This document shows, piece by piece, positions 14,038 through 19,221 of a stretch of DNA of 19,221 nt (its first letter is position 1; every line of letters starts with the position of its first letter). The notes under the pieces are model-generated. The model saw only the letters and a list, made by a program, of their open reading frames with translations, made no database searches and had not been told where the DNA came from. A program made the translations under genes and the position numbers. Source of the DNA: CAZVAO01 sp964625175 (GTDB taxonomy: Bacteria > Bacillota > UBA994 > PWPR01). Where the stretch lies: positions 1 through 19,221 of the forward strand of contig CAZVAO010000039.1 in the NCBI GenBank assembly GCA_964625175.1. Reading direction: 5' to 3'.

Positions 14038-15570
14038 ATGAATTCAGAATTAGTATTGATTTACGATTTCGGAGGACAAACAGCAAAACTCATTGCTCGG
14101 CGCGTACGCGAACAACATGTCTATTGTGAGGTTGTTCCGTTTGATATCACCTTAGCCGAATTAAAAACTAAGAATCCTCAGGCAATTATCTTTTCTGGTG
14201 GTCCGAATAGTATCTACGCAGATGGCGCACCACGAATTGATTTGGGGGTTTTTGATCTCGAGCTTCCGATCTTAGGAATCTGCTATGGCATGCAATTAAT
14301 CACCCATGAATTTGGTGGTATTGTTGCCCGTTCTGAGAAACGCGAGTATGGCATGGCAGCATTGAGAATCGATCAGGCAGATGGCTTCCTAAGCGGAATT
14401 GATGAAGGATCTATGCTGTGGATGAGTCACGGCGATAGCATTAAAAAACTTGGCGAAGGTTATGTGAGTCTTGCCCATACTGCAAATACCCCTTTTACCA
14501 TAATGAAACATGAGAGTAAACCTGTCTACGGGGTTCAGTTCCACCCTGAGGTCGATCATACAGAGCAAGGCAGAGAATTGCTTTCTAACTTCCTCTTTAA
14601 CGTCGCGGGGTTAAAGGGCGATTGGCGCATGGATGCCTTTATAGAAACTCAAATAGCCAAGATTCGCGAACAGGTCGGCGATAAGAAAGTCGTCTGTGGC
14701 CTCAGTGGTGGGGTTGATTCCTCCGTTGCTGCGGTTATCGTTCATCAGGCAATTGGCAATCAGCTTACTTGTATCTTTGTGAACCACGGTTTACTGCGTC
14801 AAGGCGAAGCCGAGCAAGTCATTGAAACTTTCGATCGCAATTTCGGCATCAATTTAGTTTATGCGGATGAGCAAGATCGCTTCATGGATAAATTAGCCGG
14901 TGTCGAAGATCCAGAGCACAAGCGCAAAATCATCGGCGAAGAGTTCATTCGGGTTTTTGAAGATGAATCCAATAAACTGGGACAAGTCGATTTCCTAGTA
15001 CAGGGAACCATCTATCCCGATGTGATCGAGAGCGGCACCAAAACAGCAGCCGTCATTAAGTCTCACCACAACGTGGGTGGCTTACCTGACGACATTCAGT
15101 TTGGTTTAGTGGAGCCACTACGCGAGCTTTTCAAAGATGAAGTGCGCGCAGTAGGCCGTGAACTCGGCATTCCCGAAGAAATCGTTGGTCGGCATCCATT
15201 CCCAGGTCCGGGACTCGCTATTCGGATTATGGGCGCCGTAGATCGTGAAAAAGTAAAGATTCTCCAGCACGCAGATGCGATTTTCCTTGAAGAGATTCGC
15301 AAAGCAGGTCTATATAATGAGATCTGGCAAGCCTTTGCCGTGTTACCCAATGTCTCTACGGTTGGTGTAATGGGTGACGAGCGCACCTATGCGCACCTTG
15401 TAGCACTGAGGGCTGTGGCCACCTCTGATGCCATGACCGCCGACTGGTACCGCATGCCTTATGATGTGCAGGCCAAGGCGTCTAGTCGCATTGTTAATGA
15501 GGTGGAGGGTGTTAACCGGGTTTGTTATGATATTACCTCTAAGCCCCCATCCACCATCGAATGGGAGTAA
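14038..15570 (+). CDS. guaA: GMP synthase (glutamine-hydrolysing)
   Basis: This cytoplasmic enzyme converts XMP, ATP and glutamine to GMP, the last step of guanine nucleotide synthesis. The N-terminal class I glutamine amidotransferase domain (about 1-190) has the nucleophile loop GICYGM with C82 and the FHPEV motif with H169 and E171. The ATP-pyrophosphatase domain carries the PP-loop SGGVDSS at 223-229. The C-terminal dimerisation domain has the typical FPGPGLAIRI stretch and the usual end TSKPPSTIEWE. The length of 510 residues is standard and all catalytic residues are present. It is transcribed from its own near-consensus promoter, with PurR-like boxes just upstream. No guaB is adjacent. 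Confidence 0.97.
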   Translation: MNSELVLIYDFGGQTAKLIARRVREQHVYCEVVPFDITLAELKTKNPQAIIFSGGPNSIYADGAPRIDLGVFDLELPILGICYGMQLITHEFGGIVARSEKREYGMAALRIDQADGFLSGIDEGSMLWMSHGDSIKKLGEGYVSLAHTANTPFTIMKHESKPVYGVQFHPEVDHTEQGRELLSNFLFNVAGLKGDWRMDAFIETQIAKIREQVGDKKVVCGLSGGVDSSVAAVIVHQAIGNQLTCIFVNHGLLRQGEAEQVIETFDRNFGINLVYADEQDRFMDKLAGVEDPEHKRKIIGEEFIRVFEDESNKLGQVDFLVQGTIYPDVIESGTKTAAVIKSHHNVGGLPDDIQFGLVEPLRELFKDEVRAVGRELGIPEEIVGRHPFPGPGLAIRIMGAVDREKVKILQHADAIFLEEIRKAGLYNEIWQAFAVLPNVSTVGVMGDERTYAHLVALRAVATSDAMTADWYRMPYDVQAKASSRIVNEVEGVNRVCYDITSKPPSTIEWE

Positions 15571-15708
15571 CGGCTTCCGTAATTGCCCACTCTCATCGTT
15601 ATTTCAAAAATTATTATCCTCGGCATACTATTTGTATAGCCTCGGACATTAATTTTCTCATGCCTTGATAGAGAACAATTTCGAAACCCGTTATACCAAT
15701 AAGCAATA

Positions 15709-15742
15709 AAAGTGGTGAAAAGCTGAAGCTTTTCACCACTTT
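15709..15742. terminator. Perfect 16-bp hairpin downstream of guaA
   Basis: AAAGTGGTGAAAAGCT (15709-15724) is followed after 2 nt by its exact reverse complement (15727-15742). It lies about 140 nt after the guaA stop. There is no T tract on the plus side, while the minus side would read TTATT after the stem. It may be a weak terminator or an intergenic palindrome. Confidence 0.5.
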
Positions 15743-15898
15743 GGTGGTTGATGCAAGAAAAATGCTTTGCTATCGCAATCTTTAGAAATGATCGCTATCG
15801 AGAAACAACAGCATCAACATACCTCTGTATGCCATCATTTCGGATTCTACTTGCGCCTTGACCCGACCTCATTTCTGAAATCCTTCTATTGATAGGAT

Positions 15899-16012
15899 AA
15901 AAACGGTGTTCCGCTGAAGCGGTCCATCGTTTTGTGTACGTTGGAAAACGACTCTTGATACAAACTGTCATTCTGAGGAGTGCTTGCACGACGTGAGAAT
16001 CTTCATTTATAG
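15899..16012. repeat. Composite intergenic repeat, copy A (shorter)
   Basis: It begins with a hairpin AAAACG-GTG..CCGC-TGAA-GCGG..CAT-CGTTTT, continues with GTCATTCTGAGGAG (15967-15980), and ends with GCACGACGTGAGAATCTT (15986-16003) and a TTTATAG tail. The same modules in the same order occur at 17659-17816, where about 50 extra bp separate the last two modules. Confidence 0.75.
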
Positions 16013-16141
16013 CCTGCTAATTTTGAGCTCTGCGATGCTGGCATAATTCTTATTTGACGTCTCGAACAGGGTTTTCCCTGTCCAACTGTCCACCAGACCA
16101 ACTGCTTCTGCTCGCGTCTTGACCTGCCGTTTTGTGTATGA

Positions 16142-16157
16142 TGTTTCTATAGAAACA
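16142..16157. promoter_or_regulatory. 16-bp perfect palindrome upstream of the AbiE operator
   Basis: TGTTTCTATAGAAACA is fully self-complementary and ends 5 bp before the 21-bp inverted repeat. It could be a site for a dimeric regulator. There is no direct evidence of function. Confidence 0.3.
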
Positions 16158-16162
16158 CAGTG

Positions 16163-16212
16163 CGTTTACTTTCGTGCTTATATAAAGTATAATATAAGCA
16201 CGAAAGTAAACG
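16163..16212. promoter_or_regulatory. AbiE operator-promoter: 21-bp perfect inverted repeat enclosing the promoter
   Basis: The arms 16163-16183 and 16192-16212 are exact reverse complements over 21 bp, with an 8-nt spacer. The -35 TTTACT (16165-16170) lies in the left arm. The -10 TATAAT (16188-16193), 17 nt away, spans the spacer and the first bases of the right arm. The right arm reaches the GGAGG ribosome site (16212-16216). AbiEi antitoxins are known to repress their own promoter by binding inverted repeats there, which fits well. Confidence 0.8.
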
Positions 16213-16224
16213 GAGGTTGATTAG

Positions 16225-16818
16225 ATGGATTACCGTAAATGCTTGGAAACTTTGCTAGATAAGAATGAAGGCGTACTTTTAACAAAAGATATACTTGAAG
16301 CTGGAATTTCAAAACAGCTACTAAGCAAATATGTAAAAAAAGGATATATTAAAAGAGTTGCACAAGGGGTGTATCTATCAATAGATGCATTTGAAGATGA
16401 GATGTATGTTTTGCAAGCACGGAGCAAAAAGGCCGTTTTTTCGCACGAGACAGCACTATACTTACATGACTTAATTGATAGAGATCCTCTACAGTATACA
16501 ATTACCTTACCGTCAGGCTATAATGCTACGAAGTTTAAGGATGATGGTGTTTGCGTTTATTTTATAAAGGGTGATTTGCTGAATCTAGGCGTCGATGATG
16601 GAAAAACATTATTTGGGAGAAATGTTCAAGTTTATAATAAAGAACGTACAATCTGCGATATTGTAAGAAATCGTAATAGCATTGATCCAGCTATTGTCAA
16701 TGAAGGTATTAGAAGATACTTATCTTTGAGAGATAAGAACATCCCAAAACTATTGCAATATGCAGAAAAACTTAGAGTAGAAAGCATAGTTAGGCAGTAT
16801 GTGGAGGTTTTATTATGA
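16225..16818 (+). CDS. abiEi: AbiEi-family antitoxin / transcriptional repressor (type IV toxin-antitoxin)
   Basis: The 197-residue protein has an N-terminal winged helix-turn-helix (about 5-55), with the characteristic pattern LTKDILEAGISKQLLSKYV followed by GYIKRVAQGVYL. The C-terminal AbiEi domain follows (about 60-190), with FSHETALYLHDL and ERTICDIVRN. In this family the antitoxin represses the operon and counters a nucleotidyltransferase toxin without binding it stably. GGAGG lies 8 nt before the ATG, directly after the inverted-repeat operator. The stop overlaps the toxin start in ATGA (16815-16818), showing translational coupling. The frame is intact. The locus is visibly more AT-rich than guaA and hypD, consistent with horizontal transfer. 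Confidence 0.85.
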   Translation: MDYRKCLETLLDKNEGVLLTKDILEAGISKQLLSKYVKKGYIKRVAQGVYLSIDAFEDEMYVLQARSKKAVFSHETALYLHDLIDRDPLQYTITLPSGYNATKFKDDGVCVYFIKGDLLNLGVDDGKTLFGRNVQVYNKERTICDIVRNRNSIDPAIVNEGIRRYLSLRDKNIPKLLQYAEKLRVESIVRQYVEVLL

Positions 16819-17652
16819 GACCATTAAGGCAGATTAAAGATTTGATTAATAATATGGCAAAGATGAAAAACATAAATCCTCAAATACTCTTGAGAAATTA
16901 CATGATGGAGAGACTTCTTGAAAGGATTGCTTCATCACCATATAAAGAAAACTTCATTTTGAAAGGCGGAATGCTTGTTAGTTCGCTTATTGGGGTGGGA
17001 AGTCGATCAACAGTAGATATGGATACAACAATATAACAAGTGGCACTGACACTTGAATCAATTAAAGCAATATTTGAGGGTATTATTACTATTGAACTTG
17101 ACGATGGTGTGGCATTTGTCGTAAAGAAGGTCGATGAGATAAGAGATGGGGCGGATTATCCAGGTTTCAGAGTAGCAATTGATGCAGACCTCGAAAATGC
17201 AAAGATACCGATTAAAGTTGATATTACGACAGGTGATGAAATCACACCGAAAGAAATATCTTATACATATTCTTTATTGTTAGAAGAACGTTCTATTGAG
17301 GTATTAAGCTATAATATTGAAACAGTTTTGGCTGAAAAGTTTGAAACAATTATTACACGTGGTACTGCTAATACAAGAATGAGAGATTTCTATGATGTTT
17401 ATATTTTATATCGGCTTCAAAGCGAAAAGATTGATTTGGTTATTTTAAACGAGGCGTTAATTGGAACGAGTAATAGACGCGGAACATTTGACGTGCTTCA
17501 GAATGGAGATGAAATCATTGAAGATGTTTTAACCAGTGAGGTCATGTCAATTAGCTGGAAAAGGTATCAAAAAAAAATACCCATACGCATCTGATATTAG
17601 CTGGGAGCAGTTAGGAGATTCCGTCAAAGCATTTTGGAAATCTATCAGTTAA
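16815..17652 (+). pseudogene. abiEii: AbiEii-family nucleotidyltransferase toxin, broken by a stop and a frameshift
   Basis: The first 73 codons encode the start of an AbiEii toxin, including FILKGGMLVSS and GSRSTVDMDTT with the DxD metal-binding pair. A TAA at 17034-17036 then interrupts. The same frame resumes at once and runs through IPIKVDITTGD (third acidic residue) and TRMRDFYDVYILYRL to about codon 251. At 17569-17577 a run of nine A shifts the frame and the ORF ends at 17594. Removing one A restores YPYASDISWEQLGDSVKAFW to a stop at 17650-17652, giving about 278 residues, a normal family length. One change (AAA to TAA) and one inserted A explain the damage. The N-terminal fragment alone should be inactive. 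Sequencing error is possible for the A run, less so for the stop. Confidence 0.8.
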
Positions 17653-17658
17653 GGCTTA

Positions 17659-17816
17659 TAAAACGGCGTCCCGCAAAAGCGGTCCGCCGTTTTGTCATTC
17701 GCCGGGGAAAAAGCGGTCGTCATTCTGAGGAGCGTTTACCTCGTCTGAAACATCATGGGGCTTACCCCGTATGGAACAATCTGGGGCTGGCACGACGTGA
17801 GAATCTTGATCTATAG
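17659..17816. repeat. Composite intergenic repeat, copy B (longer)
   Basis: It has the same module order as the copy at 15899-16012: hairpin AAAACG-GCG..CCGC-AAAA-GCGG..CGC-CGTTTT, then GTCATTCTGAGGAG (17719-17732), then GCACGACGTGAGAATCTT (17790-17807) and a TCTATAG tail. The hairpin differs from copy A by paired changes that keep the stem. Copies A and B flank the toxin-antitoxin pair in the same orientation. Confidence 0.75.
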
Positions 17817-17912
17817 TTAGCTAGTGGCAGGATCGCTGTGTATGAAGCGCTTGTTTAATGCTTGTGTGATGTTAAAAGGTATTATCTTTGAATTAATGGG
17901 TAACCTTTTTTA

Positions 17913-18050
17913 TCATTCTATAGTCAACTCACCTTTAATAAATGACGTCACGATTCGCACGGTCTCATCCTGCTGCTGGTTCTGGCTGAGGCTTGCTTGA
18001 CCGCCTATTGTTGGATTGCTCGCCTTTTCGTTGTAGTTGCCCAAGTAGCT
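17913..18050 (-). pseudogene. C-terminal relic of a paralogue of the adjacent alpha/beta hydrolase
   Basis: On the minus strand 45 codons read SYLGNYNEKASNPT, then GGQASLSQNQQQDETVR, then IVTSFIKGELTIE and a TGA at 17913-17915. The intact gene at 18321-19052 ends SYFGNYNENESNPT, DGQATLTQDEQQDETVR, LVTSFIKGELIIE. The two align without gaps, with about three quarters of residues identical. Similarity ends abruptly near 18051, so the catalytic serine and aspartate regions are missing. It represents an old tandem duplication cut short by a deletion or insertion. Confidence 0.85.
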
Positions 18051-18122
18051 GGGACGGATGAGTCAGTCAATATTAGCATCGGTGTTTTTGGCGCGCTGTT
18101 ATTGGATGGGGTTTATCTAGAA

Positions 18123-18218
18123 AACGTGAGCAAGATTTGCCTATGAAATTATAACGTGAGCAAAAATTGCCTATATAGTTGTAATATGCGCAAAAAGACT
18201 CGAAGTTTGCTCATGTTA
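18123..18218. repeat. 30-bp repeats with AACGTGAGCAAA motif, possible IS21-like end remnant
   Basis: Two 30-bp units start at 18123 and 18153 (AACGTGAGCAAGATTTGC and AACGTGAGCAAAAATTGC). A weaker third starts at 18183 (AATATGCGCAAA). An inverted copy, AACATGAGCAAA on the minus strand, lies at 18206-18217. Multiple short repeats at an end are typical of IS21-family elements, and I recall 'GTGAGCAAA'-like ends in Clostridia. No transposase gene is near. Confidence 0.45.
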
Positions 18219-18247
18219 TTGGTTAAAAGGAATAATTGAAGAAAAGA

Positions 18248-18280
18248 GAAACGGCGTTCCGTTAAGCGAATCGCCGTTTC
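18248..18280 (-). terminator. Hairpin downstream of the hydrolase gene; third copy of the AAACGG hairpin
   Basis: GAAACGGCG (18248-18256) pairs with CGCCGTTTC (18272-18280). Read on the minus strand the stem is followed by TCTCTTTTCTTC, suiting termination of the hydrolase gene, which ends at 18321. The sequence AAACGGCGTTCCG also relates it to the hairpins that start both composite repeats (15899 and 17659). Confidence 0.6.
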
Positions 18281-18320
18281 TAATTAGGTGATTCGAATGA
18301 TGGTATAAGTAGGTTATTAA

Positions 18321-19052
18321 CTATTCTATAATCAACTCACCCTTAATAAATGAAGTGACGAGTCGTACGGTCTCATCTTGCTGTTCATCCTGAGTGAGGG
18401 TGGCTTGACCGTCTCTTGTTGGATTGCTTTCGTTTTCGTTGTAGTTGCCAAAGTAGCTGTGGTTGCCGCCTGCGATTTCAAATTGATTCGGAACGCCGAT
18501 CAGTTTGTCTCGCTCTAATCCGATATCCTCACTGCCATATATAATGATGGTGTCTACAGCGGCATCATTTAGTGGATAGGCACCTAGTATAATTAAGCCT
18601 GCGAGTTTATTAGAATTCTTTTCTGCATATTGACTGGCCATTGATCCACCTAAGGAGTGTCCCATTAGATACCATTTGTCTATTTGAGGGTAAAGGTCAT
18701 AGACATCATCTGCCGCCTTGATATCAAAAACTGCCAAATTCATAGGCATGTCAATTAGGACACCCATAGTGCCGTGCTCAGCTAATTTCAGCATCAAAGG
18801 CGCATAGGCAAGGGCATCAACTTTTCCGCCAGGGTAAAATATCAGGCCGGCACCTTCTATAATCTCAACATCACTCGGGGGCATAAAGATGGTCATATTG
18901 CCAACTGTCTTGGCTTCAGAAAAACCAACCCGATCATACACGTCAGCATTGGCTATATTGTAGTCTAGCGTGTAAATATAGAATCCCCCACATGCTAAAA
19001 GTAGAATTGAAAAAAGGATTATTAAAATCACTTTCAGTTTCTTGTTCTTCAT
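18321..19052 (-). CDS. Membrane-anchored alpha/beta hydrolase
   Basis: The 243-residue protein has a lysine-rich start and a hydrophobic segment (about 7-28). LLLAC at 17-21 could be a lipobox, so it is either a lipoprotein (C21) or signal-anchored, with the enzyme outside the membrane. The core matches the small alpha/beta hydrolase family (Abhydrolase_5-like): GLIFYPGGKVDALAYAP near the oxyanion strand, the nucleophile elbow GHSLGG with S133, the acid at YGSED (D176) and the base at GGNHSYFGNY (H198). The catalytic triad is complete. The substrate is unknown; esterase or lipase-like activity is an inference. On the minus strand AGGGA lies about 8 nt before the ATG. A truncated paralogue sits just downstream. 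Confidence 0.85.
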   Translation of the reverse strand: MKNKKLKVILIILFSILLLACGGFYIYTLDYNIANADVYDRVGFSEAKTVGNMTIFMPPSDVEIIEGAGLIFYPGGKVDALAYAPLMLKLAEHGTMGVLIDMPMNLAVFDIKAADDVYDLYPQIDKWYLMGHSLGGSMASQYAEKNSNKLAGLIILGAYPLNDAAVDTIIIYGSEDIGLERDKLIGVPNQFEIAGGNHSYFGNYNENESNPTRDGQATLTQDEQQDETVRLVTSFIKGELIIE

Positions 19053-19180
19053 ATTTTGCCGTCCCTGTATACTTAAAATTTGTTAGCTAATAGGTTTTGC
19101 TATGCTAGATTACGCGGTCTGATAGAAAGCATAAAATCGTTAGACTACTTCTGTGTTCAGAATATTAGCATAAATAGGGC

Positions 19181-19213
19181 TTACTGAATGAATCGCTAGA
19201 TTTCATTCAGTAA
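19181..19213. repeat. 12-bp perfect inverted repeat near the window edge
   Basis: TTACTGAATGAA (19181-19192) and TTCATTCAGTAA (19202-19213) are exact reverse complements with a 9-nt spacer. It may be an operator upstream of the hydrolase gene or the terminator of a gene beyond the window. There is no T tract to decide. Confidence 0.5.
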
Positions 19214-19221
19214 TGAGCGTA

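Larger units (their letters stand above)
15571..16162. other. Intergenic region between guaA and the AbiE locus
   Basis: No gene is supported. It contains a 16-bp perfect-stem hairpin (15709-15742), an inverted pair GTTGATGC (15747-15754)/GCATCAAC (15811-15818), copy A of a composite repeat (15899-16012), a small ACAGGG-TTTT-CCCTGT hairpin near 16067-16082, and a 16-bp palindrome (16142-16157). Confidence 0.65.
17653..18320. other. Intergenic region with repeat copy B, gene relic and IS-like repeats
   Basis: No intact gene is seen. In order it holds composite repeat copy B (17659-17816), a small AAAAGGT/ACCTTTT inverted repeat (17874-17909), a C-terminal relic of a hydrolase paralogue (17913-18050, minus), 30-bp repeats (18123-18218), and a terminator-like hairpin (18248-18280). 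Confidence 0.7.

Noticed and set aside
15795..15989. Minus-strand frame of 64 codons
   Set aside because: It lies across repeat copy A and resembles spurious proteins called from such repeats.
17034..17036. Programmed stop-codon readthrough or recoding in the toxin gene
   Set aside because: No recoding element such as a SECIS or PYLIS-like structure is apparent, the codon is TAA, and a second lesion exists downstream; simple decay is more likely.
17040..17594. Separate 184-codon gene starting at GTG 17040
   Set aside because: It is in the same frame as the upstream toxin fragment and continues its family sequence, with no good ribosome site at 17040.
17634..17816. Plus-strand frame of 60 codons
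   Set aside because: It coincides with repeat copy B and the shifted toxin end; there is no independent evidence.

Overview
The window looks like a scaffold from an anaerobic, low-to-moderate GC Gram-positive bacterium (Bacillota, probably Clostridia). The support is a glycyl-radical trans-4-hydroxyproline dehydratase, a secreted giant protein ending in a copper-amine-oxidase-N-type stalk domain, lipoproteins with Gram-positive-style signals, strong AGGAGG-type ribosome binding sites, and a PurR-box-like operator before guaA. It is a draft assembly: a 100-N gap sits inside a tandem repeat at 10571-10670. No tRNA, rRNA or CRISPR array was seen.

Layout. (1) 1-2735: a signalling operon with the tail of an Rcp1-type response regulator, a soluble receiver-PAS-histidine kinase, and a branched-chain-amino-acid-type substrate-binding lipoprotein starting 1 nt after the kinase stop; a structured hairpin with a T tract follows. 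(2) 3034-10125: one 2363-residue secreted surface protein (Pmp/parallel beta-helix, then about 16 InlB-B-like repeats, an Ig/cadherin-like part, a proline linker and a stalk domain), closed by a strong terminator. (3) 10193-10804: repeat-rich DNA including an 11-bp-period array that contains the assembly gap, ending at the start of hypD. (4) 10805-13165: hypD, with neither its radical-SAM activase nor proC in view. (5) 13166-14037: an 870-bp intergenic stretch full of palindromic repeats, then a near-consensus promoter and PurR-like boxes for guaA. (6) 14038-15570: guaA. (7) 15571-17820: an AbiE-type (type IV) toxin-antitoxin pair with a 21-bp perfect inverted repeat enclosing its promoter. 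The antitoxin is intact; the toxin is broken by an in-frame TAA and a later +1 shift in an A9 run. Two copies of a composite intergenic repeat bracket the pair. (8) 17821-19221: a 45-codon relic of a paralogue of the neighbouring gene, 30-bp repeats resembling an insertion-sequence end, and an intact membrane-anchored alpha/beta hydrolase on the minus strand.

How the parts relate. The first operon looks like an extracellular-ligand sensing or signalling unit. The giant protein looks like an adhesin or matrix protein. hypD would feed hydroxyproline (for example from collagen peptides) into reductive proline metabolism. guaA is housekeeping. The right third is an accessory zone shaped by repeats, gene decay and possible past mobility. 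I do not see a clearly new multi-gene system. The least ordinary objects are the giant protein, the 11-bp array next to hypD, the self-enclosed AbiE operator with a dead toxin, and the covarying hairpin repeat around that locus.
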